Assembly: GCF_014640555.1 (NCBI RefSeq)
Contig: NZ_BMHE01000013.1
Location: 83,785-147,784 of the forward strand
Length of the DNA: 64,000 nt
Reading direction: 5' to 3'
Origin: Paenibacillus marchantiophytorum
GTDB lineage: Bacteria > Bacillota > Bacilli > Paenibacillales > NBRC-103111
Part shown: positions 16,056-24,530 of the stretch, one piece after another
How positions within the stretch are numbered: the first letter of the stretch is position 1
Layout of the letters: each line of letters begins with the position of its first letter
Notes under the pieces: generated by a model
Seen by the model: only the letters and a program-made list of their open reading frames with translations
Database searches by the model: none
Told to the model about the DNA's origin: nothing
Program-made: the position numbers and the translations under genes

Positions 16056-16648
16056 CGTTCCATACTTAGCGACGACTTGCGTTCTTCCAGTCGATAAGCG
16101 CTGCTTTTGATCTCAATCGGTATCCCTGCCGTGACCAGGAACACCTCATCACATACTTGTGCTAATCGTTGATTCATCCGTCCTGCCAAGTCTCGAAAGC
16201 TGCGACCAAGCGGATACTCCGGCACGATGCCGTCTCCTACTTCATTCGTGACGAGGATAAGCGGACCCCTGTAGGAAGCAACGGCTTCTGCCAGATCGTC
16301 GATCCGTGCCATCGCCAGCGCTGCCGCATTGGATTCGGACTCATACCTAAGCAGCCAATTGGTCAGCCACAGCGTCAAACAATCCACCAGCACCGCAGCT
16401 TCCCCGCTTGCGCCGCTCGTATGAAGCTGCTGCAGCAGTTCCTGCAAGTCATATGGCTCCTCACGCGTATCCCACGGATAACCGGAATCAAGCCTTTGCT
16501 GCTTGTGCAGATCGACCCGCTCCCTCATTTCCTCATCATAGATGTAGGAGGTAGCGATATATATCCCCTGCTTGCTGTCATGCATAGCAAGCTTCTCGGC
16601 GAACGAGCTCTTGCCGCTTCGCGCGCCGCCTGTTACCAGAACCGCCAT
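16052..16648 (-). CDS. cobU: Adenosylcobinamide kinase / guanylyltransferase CobU
   Basis: 198 residues with the P-loop VTGGARSGKSSFAEKLA at the N-terminus, YIATSYIYDEEM (RecA-like strand and acidic motif), the LVDCLTLWLTNWL stretch and LVTNEVGDGIVPEYPLGRSF, all diagnostic for CobU/CobP. The enzyme phosphorylates adenosylcobinamide and then transfers GMP from GTP. The signature His of the guanylyl intermediate should be in the HKQQRLDSGYPW region, where the family has an H-x3-R-x4-W pattern (HKQQR here). In operon between cobT and cbiB. Confidence 0.94.
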   Translation of the reverse strand: MAVLVTGGARSGKSSFAEKLAMHDSKQGIYIATSYIYDEEMRERVDLHKQQRLDSGYPWDTREEPYDLQELLQQLHTSGASGEAAVLVDCLTLWLTNWLLRYESESNAAALAMARIDDLAEAVASYRGPLILVTNEVGDGIVPEYPLGRSFRDLAGRMNQRLAQVCDEVFLVTAGIPIEIKSSAYRLEERKSSLSMER

Positions 16649-16673
16649 GTCGCCTTCGCCCCCTTCCTTTCAC

Positions 16674-17741
16674 TTACCCCCGTGACACGCCTGCGCTATC
16701 GAATGTCGCCATCTCCTTCATGATCTTGCCTGCGGCATCGATCACGTTGAACACAAGCACAGCGCCTGTCCCCTCGCCCAGGCGCATATCCATCTGCAGC
16801 ATCGCCGAGAGGCCAACCGCTTCGAGCATCTTCGTATGTCCCTGCTCCTGCGATAAGTGCGAGGCGAGCATATAGGACGCGCTTAGCGGTGCTAATCGGC
16901 TCGCCACAAGCGCTGCTGCCGACGAGATGAAGCCGTCGACAACGACAGGGCAGCGATTCTTCGCTGCGCCCAGAATCACGCCTACCAGTCCGGCGATCTC
17001 TAGTCCGCCGACTTTCGTCAATACATCAAGCGCATAATCAGCGCTTGCCACATCGCCTTGGCCCAGCCCGTTTATGGCCAAGGCCTTGTTCACCACAGCC
17101 TGCTTATGCAGCCATTTGGCATCATCAATGCCTGTTCCACGGCCAACGGCTATGCTGGCGTCCAGACCCGTCAGCGCGCACAGAATAGCCGCGCTAGCCG
17201 TTGTATTGCCAATCCCCATCTCCCCCGTGGCGAAAAGGCGATATCCCTTCTCTACCAGCTCATCAACGAGCTCAGCGCCCGCCTGGATAGCTTGTACAGC
17301 CTCTTCCTTCGTCATAGCCGATTCCCGCGCCATATTGCGTGTGCCTTTGCGCACTTTGCGCGAAACAAGCTCTGGATGCTCCAAATCCGCGTTAACGCCC
17401 ATATCCACGCAGATGACATCAGCGCCGGCATGCCTCGCCAACACATTAACCGCAGCCCCGCCGGATAGGAAGTTGAATACCATTTGCGGCGTCACTTCCG
17501 CAGGGAATGCACTGATTCCTTCCTCGCAGACACCATGATCGCCAGCCATGACGATGACGGCTTTTTTGTCCAAATCAGGCATGATTTCACCCGTAATGCC
17601 CGCAACCTGACGCGCGATATCTTCCAACTTGCCCAGGCTTCCTTGCGGCTTGGTTAATTGGTTCAAATGATTGTTCGCTTGATTCACTGCCTCTTCATGA
17701 ATCGGCTCAATACGATTAAGAATAGTCGCTAACTTGCTCAT
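16674..17741 (-). CDS. cobT: Nicotinate-nucleotide:dimethylbenzimidazole phosphoribosyltransferase CobT
   Basis: 355 residues, the normal length. TKPQGSLGKLE at the N-terminus, VMAGDHGVCEEGISAFP, GGAAVNVLARHAGADV and GEMGIGNTTASAAI are the CobT hallmarks; the catalytic Glu is near the C-terminal end in RLGEGTGAVL. The enzyme makes alpha-ribazole phosphate, the precursor of the lower ligand. Start ATG 17741. The gene lies between the corrinoid ABC transporter and cobU, in the order transport then nucleotide-loop assembly. Confidence 0.95.
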   Translation of the reverse strand: MSKLATILNRIEPIHEEAVNQANNHLNQLTKPQGSLGKLEDIARQVAGITGEIMPDLDKKAVIVMAGDHGVCEEGISAFPAEVTPQMVFNFLSGGAAVNVLARHAGADVICVDMGVNADLEHPELVSRKVRKGTRNMARESAMTKEEAVQAIQAGAELVDELVEKGYRLFATGEMGIGNTTASAAILCALTGLDASIAVGRGTGIDDAKWLHKQAVVNKALAINGLGQGDVASADYALDVLTKVGGLEIAGLVGVILGAAKNRCPVVVDGFISSAAALVASRLAPLSASYMLASHLSQEQGHTKMLEAVGLSAMLQMDMRLGEGTGAVLVFNVIDAAGKIMKEMATFDSAGVSRG

Positions 17742-17764
17742 TATGTCATCCTCCGATATTTCAC

Positions 17765-18541
17765 TTATTTGCCTGGCTGCAACAAAATTTGCGGTGCTTC
17801 GTTGACAGGATGGCGCAGAACGATTGGTTCTGTTCCATACACCTCTTTGATTAGTTCACTGGTTATGATTTCTTCAGGCGTTCCAATGGCAGCCATTCGC
17901 CCATTGTGGATGACCATCAAACGCGTGCAGTACTGAGCAGCCAAGTTTAAGTCATGCAGAACCGCAACGACCGTTAACTCCGCTTCGCTCTGCCATTCTC
18001 TCATATAATCCATCATTTGGACCTGGTACCCAATATCCAGAAAGGTGGTCGGTTCATCCAGCATCAGCAGCCGTGGCTGTTGTGCCATCACTTTGGCCAG
18101 CGCAACACGCTGTCGTTCCCCGCCGCTTAACCGCTCAATGGTCCTGTCGATCAATGGCTCCAAATGCAGCCGTCTCACGATTCCATCAATTAAACCCTCC
18201 GCATCTGCGGAATCCTCGCCTAGCCAATTCTGAAATGGATAACGCCCCATCTCCACCACTTCACGAACCGTAAATCCTACCGGAGGAAGCGCATCCTGCT
18301 GCAGCACAGCAAGCCATCTCGCCAATTCTTTGCGGGAAAAAGCTGACGCTTCTCGTCCATCCAACTGGACTTTCCCGGTTTTCACAGGATCCATGCCGGA
18401 TAAAAGTCGAAGCAGCGTCGACTTCCCGCTTCCGTTGGGTCCGATAATGCCAAAAAATTCGCCTTGCTTGACCTCGAAGGTAATCTTCTCCAGTACTTGC
18501 TGCTCCAAGAAGCTTTGCGAAAGGTGCTCCACTTTAATCAT
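17765..18541 (-). CDS. btuD: Corrinoid ABC transporter ATP-binding protein (BtuD-type)
   Basis: ATPase of the FecE/BtuD family, 258 residues from ATG 18541. Walker A GPNGSGKSTLLR, Q-loop LQQDALPPVGFT, signature LSGGERQRVALAKVMAQQ and Walker B LLMLDEPTTFLD followed by the switch His (VVAVLHDLNLAAQYC). The ATG at 18541 has GAGG eight bases upstream and avoids overlap with the permease; an upstream TTG is less likely. It powers uptake through the adjacent permease. The assignment to vitamin B12/cobinamide, rather than iron siderophore, rests on the B12 riboswitch and the cob genes in the same operon. Confidence 0.9.
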   Translation of the reverse strand: MIKVEHLSQSFLEQQVLEKITFEVKQGEFFGIIGPNGSGKSTLLRLLSGMDPVKTGKVQLDGREASAFSRKELARWLAVLQQDALPPVGFTVREVVEMGRYPFQNWLGEDSADAEGLIDGIVRRLHLEPLIDRTIERLSGGERQRVALAKVMAQQPRLLMLDEPTTFLDIGYQVQMMDYMREWQSEAELTVVAVLHDLNLAAQYCTRLMVIHNGRMAAIGTPEEIITSELIKEVYGTEPIVLRHPVNEAPQILLQPGK

Positions 18542-18546
18542 GTTGA

Positions 18547-19584
18547 TCAACCTCTTAACGTTTTCTTATCCTTATGTAGCAAATACGCAAAAAACGGGGC
18601 GCCCAAGAAGGCTGTTATGACACCCAGTGGAATTTCGGTTGGACTTAATACCGTGCGAGCCAGCGTATCCGCCCACAGAACGTAGACCCCTCCGCCAATC
18701 GCGGATAAAGGAATAATCAAGCGATAATCAGGTCCTACAACCAATCGGACCAGATGCGGAACGATGAGACCGACAAATCCAATAACACCAGCAACCGATA
18801 CGGCAGCTGCCGTCAGGAAAGTAGCCACGACCAGTACGACTAACTTGGTCCGCTCGACATTGACGCCTAGATGTGACGCTTGCCGCTCCCCCAAAGCGAG
18901 CAAATTCAAAGAACGCGCATAGCCTAAGAGCACAATAATGCCAATAAGCAAATAGGGTGTAATGATGTAAATATACGACCAGCCGCGCATCGCCAGGCTG
19001 CCCATTAGCCAGAAAACGATCTCATTGATCACCTGTTTGGAAATCGAAACCATGAACGATACGATGGCCCCTAGGAACGCTTGCATAACAACGCCTGACA
19101 AGATCAACGTTTCCATCTTGAGCTTTCCTTCGATTTGAGCGAGCTTCAGAACTAGAAATAAGGAAAGAAGTCCGGTAATGAAAGCAACAATCGGAATCGA
19201 CCATTGTCCGAACCACGCCATCTGCAGCCCAAAATAGATGAGGAAAGCTGCGCCAACCGATGCCCCTGACGATACCCCGAGCGCATACGGATCTGCCAAG
19301 GGATTTCGCAAAACACCTTGAAAAGCCGCACCCGCGATAGACAGCGCCGCACCCACCAGAATGCCGAGCAAGACGCGAGGAAATCGCACTTTATTAATAA
19401 TTTGCTCTGCTGATTGCTGCCAGTTCGTGTCGATATAGTCCCCAAGCCATGGGATATGCTTGCCCAGTATTCCTGCGATTTGCAAGACAGGCAGATTCGC
19501 TGTTCCCAGTGATAAACTCACCAGAATAGAAAGAAGAAGGAGTATAACTCCTACTCCTCCCCATAGCACTAATTTTCTTTTCAT
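18547..19584 (-). CDS. btuC: Corrinoid ABC transporter permease (BtuC-type, FecCD family)
   Basis: 345 residues with about ten membrane helices, as usual for BtuC/FecCD permeases. RFPRVLLGILVGAALSIAG, GVLRNPLADPYALGVSSGAS and GFVGLIVPHLVRLVVGPDYR (coupling helix with the ATPase) are clear family markers. It forms the channel together with the ATPase gene that starts five bases beyond its stop. The permease start directly follows the binding-protein stop, so the three transport genes are coupled. Confidence 0.92.
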   Translation of the reverse strand: MKRKLVLWGGVGVILLLLSILVSLSLGTANLPVLQIAGILGKHIPWLGDYIDTNWQQSAEQIINKVRFPRVLLGILVGAALSIAGAAFQGVLRNPLADPYALGVSSGASVGAAFLIYFGLQMAWFGQWSIPIVAFITGLLSLFLVLKLAQIEGKLKMETLILSGVVMQAFLGAIVSFMVSISKQVINEIVFWLMGSLAMRGWSYIYIITPYLLIGIIVLLGYARSLNLLALGERQASHLGVNVERTKLVVLVVATFLTAAAVSVAGVIGFVGLIVPHLVRLVVGPDYRLIIPLSAIGGGVYVLWADTLARTVLSPTEIPLGVITAFLGAPFFAYLLHKDKKTLRG

Positions 19585-20598
19585 TTATTTCACCAGTTCG
19601 GGATAAATGCCTTTAGCCATTTGAAGCAGTCCGTCTGTCAATCGAGGTCCCGGGCGGCTCAGCATATTTTGATCAAGGCCGATCACTTGCTTGTTCTTCA
19701 CGGCTTCGATCGTATCCCAGCCACTGCGCGTACGGATGATTTCGTCCAGTGATTTCTTGCTCTTCGTATCGATAACGCCGTTAGCGAAAAGGATAACCGC
19801 CGGATTTTGCTGAATGATCTTCTCTTCGCTGATTTGATACCAGCCTTTTCCGTCTCCAGCTACATTGATACCGCCTGATAGCTTAATCAACTCGTCCATG
19901 AATTCTCCGCTGCCCACAGTCCAGCCTGGGCTGAATTCAATGTAGACTTTCTTCTTATTCTCTTGCTTCACATCTTTGACCGCGTCGACAACCTTTTGAC
20001 GGTCTGCCTTCATTTTGACAACAATTTTCTCCGCTTGCTCTTGGTGATCTGTAATCAGTCCATAAGTTTGAATGTTCGCAATCACATCATCCAGCGTCTT
20101 AGGCTCTACTTTGAAAATGTTAACATTCAATGCGCGAAGCTGCTCCACCGTATCTACTTTCATCGAAACCCCTGTAAACACAATATTCGCATTGGAGGCA
20201 ATCAGCGCTTCTTGGTTAGGTTTCGTGATACTGCCTAATTTGGGCTTGGTTTTTGCCGCATCAGGATAATCATCATAATCCGAGACACCTACGATGTTAG
20301 CTTCCAAACCTAGAGCAAACAGTGCCTCGGTTTCTGCCGGTGATACGGATGCAATCTTCTCCGGCGCTTTCTCAAACGTAAACTCTTTGCCTGTTGCATC
20401 TTTAACTTTCAATGGATAAACGGTCTTTTTCGCTGCTGCTGCCGGTGTTGTTGTCACCGTTGGCGCTTTGGTCCCCTCGCCGCCCAGCTTCGATGGATTC
20501 GTTATTTCTGCTTCTTTCTTCCCACAAGCCGCTAAACTGACTGCCGTTGCTAACGCAACTGTAAGAATCAGCGCTTTTTTGACAAACTTCTTTTCCAT
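19585..20598 (-). CDS. btuF: Corrinoid-binding lipoprotein (BtuF-type)
   Basis: From ATG 20598 the protein begins with MEKKFVKKALILTVAL and a lipobox VSLAAC, so it is exported and lipid-anchored. The mature part has the class III binding-protein fold: IASVSPAETEALFALGLEANIVGVSDYDDYP is typical of BtuF, and the long central helix (about 175-200) is typical of FecB/BtuF. The frame is open for 39 further codons, but GAGAGGG lies nine bases before 20598. It is the first gene of the operon, about 450 bases downstream of the riboswitch terminator. Confidence 0.92.
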   Translation of the reverse strand: MEKKFVKKALILTVALATAVSLAACGKKEAEITNPSKLGGEGTKAPTVTTTPAAAAKKTVYPLKVKDATGKEFTFEKAPEKIASVSPAETEALFALGLEANIVGVSDYDDYPDAAKTKPKLGSITKPNQEALIASNANIVFTGVSMKVDTVEQLRALNVNIFKVEPKTLDDVIANIQTYGLITDHQEQAEKIVVKMKADRQKVVDAVKDVKQENKKKVYIEFSPGWTVGSGEFMDELIKLSGGINVAGDGKGWYQISEEKIIQQNPAVILFANGVIDTKSKKSLDEIIRTRSGWDTIEAVKNKQVIGLDQNMLSRPGPRLTDGLLQMAKGIYPELVK

Positions 20599-20718
20599 TA
20601 TCATTAACCCTCTCTCTTTATGCTTGATTTCGATTGATCTTAGCCGGTTTGAGCCTAATAAGAAAGCGGCTTTGCCGCCTTTAGAGATGAACATCTTCAT
20701 AACGGTTTTTAACAATCT

Positions 20719-21001
20719 AGCGAATCGTAGTTCCCTTTGGGCTTTGCAATGACAGAGAGCGTCGTGTGAAAAGGAACTATGATCCGCTAACTGGCGGAAA
20801 CTGGGGTAAAAGTAACATGAAAAGGAACTGAGATCCGCTATTTAAGCGGAACCTGCTGATTCCAACCGGGAAACGGTGAAATAGCGGATCGTAGTTCCCT
20901 CTGGCCTGGAATATGGCGGTTTTCAGAATTATAGCGTACTGTAGTTCCCTCAAACTCCCGATAATGACACTTTTGGCTAGAACAGCGCAACGTAGTCCCT
21001 T
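20719..21001. repeat. Cluster of six short intergenic repeats (AGGGAACTACGATCCGCTAT family)
   Basis: Six related copies lie in the leader between the riboswitch terminator and btuF: 20719-20740 (reverse), 20770-20790 and 20821-20843 (forward), 20881-20902, 20931-20950 and 20983-21001 (reverse). The core is AAAGGAACTANGATCCGCTA. Spacing is about 30-60 bases and irregular. Opposite copies could pair into long hairpins in RNA. Not a CRISPR array, because the copies face both ways and the sequences diverge. Confidence 0.7.
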
Positions 21002-21051
21002 CGTGCGAGCTAGCTGGAGTAACTCCGCGTTCATATAAACTCTTATATTTC

Positions 21052-21085
21052 AAAAAAGCCCCCTGTTCCTGAAGGAACAGAGGGA
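21052..21085 (-). terminator. Intrinsic terminator controlled by the B12 riboswitch
   Basis: On the minus strand CCCTCTGTTCCTTCAGGAACAGGGGG forms a strong stem followed by TTTTTT. It lies right after the riboswitch aptamer and before btuF, where a B12-dependent stop is expected. Confidence 0.8.
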
Positions 21086-21119
21086 CGATAAATCGCGGTG
21101 TTCAGCAACTTGACGTTTG

Positions 21120-21319
21120 CTTCCTGATTTAACGCGATCCTTTTCCTCGAAGGATGTCGTAAAAAGGCTCCATGGGCAGGTATCCTGACTTTCCACCTTC
21201 GCTTGCGTGGATTACAGTGGCGGGACCGTGCCGGACTTCAACCGGCTTCCCTTTTAAGCAGACAAGCTTAGGAATAAGCTTGCCAGCACCTATGGCGGCG
21301 TATTTGACTATCAATCTCT
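21120..21319 (-). ncRNA. Cobalamin riboswitch
   Basis: On the minus strand the conserved aptamer elements occur in the right order: AAAGGGAAGCCGGTTGAAGT, then CGGCACGGTCCCGCCACTGTAA, and the B12 box AAGTCAGGATACCTGCC (about 21176-21193). Upstream lies a perfect-spacing promoter and downstream a strong terminator, so B12 should turn off the btu-cob operon by early termination. Ends are estimated. Confidence 0.95.
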
Positions 21320-21325
21320 TTGTCG

Positions 21326-21354
21326 ATTATAGACTTCTTGTTACTTTTGTGCAA
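21326..21354 (-). promoter_or_regulatory. Promoter of the btu-cob operon
   Basis: TTGCAC (minus strand, 21354-21349) and TATAAT (21331-21326) are separated by 17 bases. The -35 box lies inside the last codons of the upstream lipoprotein gene. Transcription would begin near 21319, at the 5' end of the riboswitch. Confidence 0.75.
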
Positions 21355-21868
21355 TCACTTTGAGCACTTGCTTGGCTTCATTCAGCTTTGGCGCATTCTG
21401 AGGAATGAACGCTACCAACCCTTTGCCTTCAAAGCCTTGCTCTTTCATCCACTTGTTTCCTGTAAGCGGAATTCCGTATAAATGCTTTTCGGACGGCTTG
21501 CCTTCTTCTTTGATTTCGACGACCCCATCCGGGTAATCCTCCGGTTTAATCGTATCATCCAAGGACACGAAACCTGCTTGATTACTGAGGGATTTAAACT
21601 GGTCATCGGCAAGAATGAAGATGCCATTGCCGCCGGCAGCTAATTCTACAATCATTTTCTCCAGAGAGAAAATAGGGGAACTAACAACCTTGACCGTAGG
21701 GGTCTCGCCCACCTTGGATTTCAGCGAAACTTCCAATTTCTCCGCCGCTTCACTCGGGAACCCGCTTGATCCCATAATAAAAATAGAAACATCTGGCTTA
21801 GGCCCGCCACATCCTGCCAGCAGTACCATAAGTCCAACCATCATAACCAACAGCCATTTCGCTTTCAT
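21341..21868 (-). CDS. Small predicted lipoprotein, 175 aa
   Basis: Begins MKAKWLLVMMVGLMVLLAGC, a typical lipoprotein signal with Cys at residue 20. The rest is a compact soluble domain with alternating strands and helices (PDVSIFIMGSSGFPSEAAEKL; TVKVVSSPIFSLEKMIVEL; GIFILADDQFKSLS). It looks somewhat like half of a periplasmic binding domain, but I do not recognise a named family. Its 3' end carries the promoter of the B12 operon. Function unknown; exported location is well supported. Confidence 0.85.
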   Translation of the reverse strand: MKAKWLLVMMVGLMVLLAGCGGPKPDVSIFIMGSSGFPSEAAEKLEVSLKSKVGETPTVKVVSSPIFSLEKMIVELAAGGNGIFILADDQFKSLSNQAGFVSLDDTIKPEDYPDGVVEIKEEGKPSEKHLYGIPLTGNKWMKEQGFEGKGLVAFIPQNAPKLNEAKQVLKVIAQK

Positions 21869-21913
21869 GTTGTGAACGTACCTCCGTATGTGATCTATAT
21901 CCTTCTGTAGTCG

Positions 21914-21946
21914 CGAGAAAAGTCGGTTTTCACCGACTTTTCTTCC
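21914..21946 (-). terminator. Terminator overlapping the end of the Spo0E-like gene
   Basis: AGAAAAGTCGG (21914-21924) pairs with CCGACTTTTCT (21936-21946) around a loop TTTTCACCGAC region; the stop codon of the gene lies in the loop. On the minus strand the stem ends in TTTTC. Confidence 0.7.
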
Positions 21947-22202
21947 CGTTGTTCATATATTCATTTATTCTTTGGTCTAGGATTGTACTCAATTCGACGA
22001 CAGATTCAGAGGTCATTTCTTCCCCATCGAGAACCAACTGTTCCAGCTTACGTCGTAAAGAATGAATCTCTTCTTCGAGTAAGATGAGGGAATTCCGCTT
22101 CTTCGCACGCTTAGTCAACCAACACTTTCCGAAATCTTGTTCACGAATTTGAATATGTTTCTGATAGGTTGATAGTTGGTATTCCATAAAAGCCATGCTC
22201 AT
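21930..22202 (-). CDS. Spo0E-like aspartyl-phosphate phosphatase
   Basis: 90 residues, predicted as two helices. The C-terminal half LRRKLEQLVLDGEEMTSE followed by VVELSTILDQRINEYMN matches the Spo0E pattern, in which S-x-x-LD-x-x-I-x-x-Y forms the interaction helix. Spo0E proteins remove phosphate from Spo0A-P and delay sporulation. The N-terminal 45 residues are longer than usual and basic. Being an unlinked small gene with its own terminator is common for this family. Assigned on the motif only. Confidence 0.65.
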   Translation of the reverse strand: MSMAFMEYQLSTYQKHIQIREQDFGKCWLTKRAKKRNSLILLEEEIHSLRRKLEQLVLDGEEMTSESVVELSTILDQRINEYMNNGKKSR

Positions 22203-22263
22203 CCCTCCCTACTACAAGAATACCAGTTTTCTGACATAATGAACATATCTATTACTTAACAAT

Positions 22264-23469
22264 TTACAATTTTCTCAAAAATTTTCCAATGCGTTCTAAC
22301 GCTTCATTAAGTTGAGAAACACTGTAAGCATAGGAGCAGCGCAAGAAGCCTTCGCCTCCTAAGCCAAACACATCTCCGGGTACCGCTGCAACCTTTGCTT
22401 CAAACAACAATTTTTGCGCAAATTCATCCGAAGTCAGCCCTGTAGCGACAATACTTGGGAAGGCATAGAACGCGCCCTGCGGTTCATGACACTCCAAGCC
22501 AATCTCTCGAAACCCTTTGACAATCAACCGTCTGCGCTGATTATAGGACTCTATCATACGATCTTTCTCTTCCAAACCATTAGTCAGCGCCTCGTGTGCT
22601 GCAACCTGCCCCATGACTGGTGCGCACATCACCGTATATTGGTGAATTTTGGTCATAGCCGATATTAGTTCTGAATGGCCGCAAGCATACCCCATCCGCC
22701 AACCTGTCATTGCGAATGCTTTGGAAAAGCCGCTAACCAGGATCGTCCGATCTTTCATTCCCGGTACAGCCGCGAAACTTACGTGCTTCTGTCCATATGT
22801 TAATTCGGCATAAATTTCATCCGAAATCACGATCAAGTCATTTTCTTCCACCACTTTAGCAATCGGCAGCCAATCTTCATAAGTCATGATACCGCCAGTG
22901 GGATTGCTTGGGTAACAAAGTATTAAAATTTTGGAACGTGGCGTAATAACATCGCGCAAAGCTTTCTCCGTAAGCTTGAATTGATCCTTCGCGAAAGTTT
23001 CAATACCTACTGGAACACCGCCACTAATACTCGTAATAGGTGAATATGAAATGTAACATGGCTCCGGAATAAGAATCTCGTCACCTTGCGTAACCAAAGC
23101 GCGCAGTGCCAAGTCAATCGCTTCGCTGCCGCCTACTGTGACAAGCACTTCGTTGGAAGGCTCATACTTCACTTTGAACGAGGTGTGCAAATAATCGGCA
23201 ATCGCTTCACGAAGCTCCGGAATCCCGGAGTTTGGCGTATATTTGGTACGGCCGCGCTCAAGGGAATAAACGGCAGCTTCACGCACATGCCACGGTGTTG
23301 AAAAGTCAGGCTCCCCTACACCAAGCGAAATAATATCATCCTTGCTATTGCTTACCAAATCAAAAAACTTGCGAATACCGGATGGCTTGATCTCACGCAC
23401 GGCAGGAGCCAGGTAGTCCTGCATGGATTTGACCTTGTTCGGCTGGATCGTTGTCTCATCTTGGATCAT
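22264..23469 (-). CDS. alaT: Alanine aminotransferase AlaT-like (class I/II)
   Basis: 401 residues. SLGVGEPDFSTPWHVREAA, the substrate Asn in CYPSNPTGG, DEIYAELTY, the PLP lysine in VSGFSKAFAMTGWRMGY and GEGFLRCSYAYS define an AlaT/AspC-type aminotransferase. The gene follows an Lrp/AsnC regulator by 15 bases, the same order as yugG-yugH (alaR-alaT) of B. subtilis, where the enzyme is an alanine transaminase. The name is transferred from that order and from similarity, so the substrate remains an inference. Reads from ATG 23469 with GGAAGAGGG before it. Confidence 0.85.
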   Translation of the reverse strand: MIQDETTIQPNKVKSMQDYLAPAVREIKPSGIRKFFDLVSNSKDDIISLGVGEPDFSTPWHVREAAVYSLERGRTKYTPNSGIPELREAIADYLHTSFKVKYEPSNEVLVTVGGSEAIDLALRALVTQGDEILIPEPCYISYSPITSISGGVPVGIETFAKDQFKLTEKALRDVITPRSKILILCYPSNPTGGIMTYEDWLPIAKVVEENDLIVISDEIYAELTYGQKHVSFAAVPGMKDRTILVSGFSKAFAMTGWRMGYACGHSELISAMTKIHQYTVMCAPVMGQVAAHEALTNGLEEKDRMIESYNQRRRLIVKGFREIGLECHEPQGAFYAFPSIVATGLTSDEFAQKLLFEAKVAAVPGDVFGLGGEGFLRCSYAYSVSQLNEALERIGKFLRKL

Positions 23470-23484
23470 GACGTTCCCTCTTCC

Positions 23485-23976
23485 TTACGGCGAAACGAGC
23501 ATACGGTGATCATCAGCCTGATCCTCGAATATAATGCCGTCTTGTTTGTATTTTTTCAATATGAAATTTGTTTTAGTAGAAAGCACACGGTCGATTGGAG
23601 ACAATTTATTCGATACAAAAGAGGCTACTTGCTTCAGAGAGTTGCCCTCAATTTCAACAAGCAAGTCATAAGCACCTGACATCAAGTAGACGGATTTGAC
23701 TTCCGGATATAGGTAAATCCGTTCCGCGATGGCATCGAAGCCGCGTCCGCGTTCCGGTGTAATTTGCACTTCAATCAGGGCGGTAACCTTTTCGTCATCT
23801 ACTTTACTCCAGTTCACCACTGTCGCATATTTGACGATGACCTTATCCGCTTCCATCTCGCTTATCGCTCGCGCCACTTCGTCCTCCGCCGTTCCTAGCA
23901 TTGTGGCGATAAGATCCGCGCTTCGGCGGGCGTCTTCTTTCATTAGTTCGAGAATTTTAAGCTTCAAAGTATCCAT
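23485..23976 (-). CDS. alaR: Lrp/AsnC-family regulator AlaR-like
   Basis: 163 residues. N-terminal helix-turn-helix (LKILELMKEDARRSADLIATMLG) and a C-terminal RAM ligand-binding domain (TALIEVQITPERGRGFDAIAER; VYLMSGAYDLLVEIEG). It precedes the aminotransferase by 15 bases, as in the B. subtilis alaR-alaT operon, and likely controls that operon in response to an amino acid. The start is ATG 23976 with AGAAAGGTAGG upstream. Confidence 0.88.
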   Translation of the reverse strand: MDTLKLKILELMKEDARRSADLIATMLGTAEDEVARAISEMEADKVIVKYATVVNWSKVDDEKVTALIEVQITPERGRGFDAIAERIYLYPEVKSVYLMSGAYDLLVEIEGNSLKQVASFVSNKLSPIDRVLSTKTNFILKKYKQDGIIFEDQADDHRMLVSP

Positions 23977-24114
23977 GGTTAAACCTACCTTTCTGAAATT
24001 TGGGTTTTCGGTTCATCCTTTAATCTTACAATGAATTGGCATCGCAATTCAATTACTGAGCCTGTCTAAATGCCAGATTATTTTTGTATAACCAAAATAT
24101 CCATTCACAAACAA

Positions 24115-24150
24115 CAAAAAAGACCGCCCTAATCGATAGGCAGCCCTTCA
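24115..24150 (-). terminator. Terminator after the 97-residue gene
   Basis: On the minus strand GGGCTGCCTATCGATTAGGGCGGTC forms a stem with some G-U pairs and is followed by TTTTTT. Confidence 0.6.
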
Positions 24151-24167
24151 TTTTATGGGATATAAGA

Positions 24168-24458
24168 TCATTTGTGAACCAAACGGAGCTTCAACTCGGC
24201 TTGCAGCAGTTTGTTGACCATCGTTTCAATTTCACGGTGACCATACGTAGGACGCACATGGATAATAGCTGTCTCGGAACAGTACCCGATCCCAACTAGT
24301 GTATCCTCATCATAGACTGAGATGACATTGTGAGAGTGGAGTTCCTGCCAATTCACAGGCATTTGCGACCCTAGGTTTATGCATTCCTCTGTATATGTCT
24401 GTATAAAGTTATCCAGTTGATCTATCTCTGGGAACGAATTGATATAGGCTATTTTCAC
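24168..24458 (-). CDS. Small GNAT-like protein, 97 aa
   Basis: From GTG 24458, which has AAAGGTGGA seven bases upstream, the protein reads KIAYINSFPEIDQLDNFI. The middle, VISVYDEDTLVGIGYC, and the following IIHVRPTYGHREIETMV resemble the central strands and the acetyl-CoA loop of GNAT acetyltransferases, but the loop lacks the usual RxxGxG and the protein is shorter than the family. It may be a degenerate or minimal GNAT. The frame can be read from further upstream (24530) but without a ribosome binding site. Function unknown. Confidence 0.6.
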   Translation of the reverse strand: MKIAYINSFPEIDQLDNFIQTYTEECINLGSQMPVNWQELHSHNVISVYDEDTLVGIGYCSETAIIHVRPTYGHREIETMVNKLLQAELKLRLVHK

Positions 24459-24530
24459 GCTGAGTCCACCTTTCATCTGAGAACCTTTTACACTTATAAT
24501 TATACTCAATAATGAATTTTTATTCAACAT

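Noticed and set aside
20719..21001. Possible CRISPR array upstream of btuF
   Set aside because: Repeats face both directions, differ from each other, and the spacers vary from about 30 to 60 bases. No cas gene in the window.
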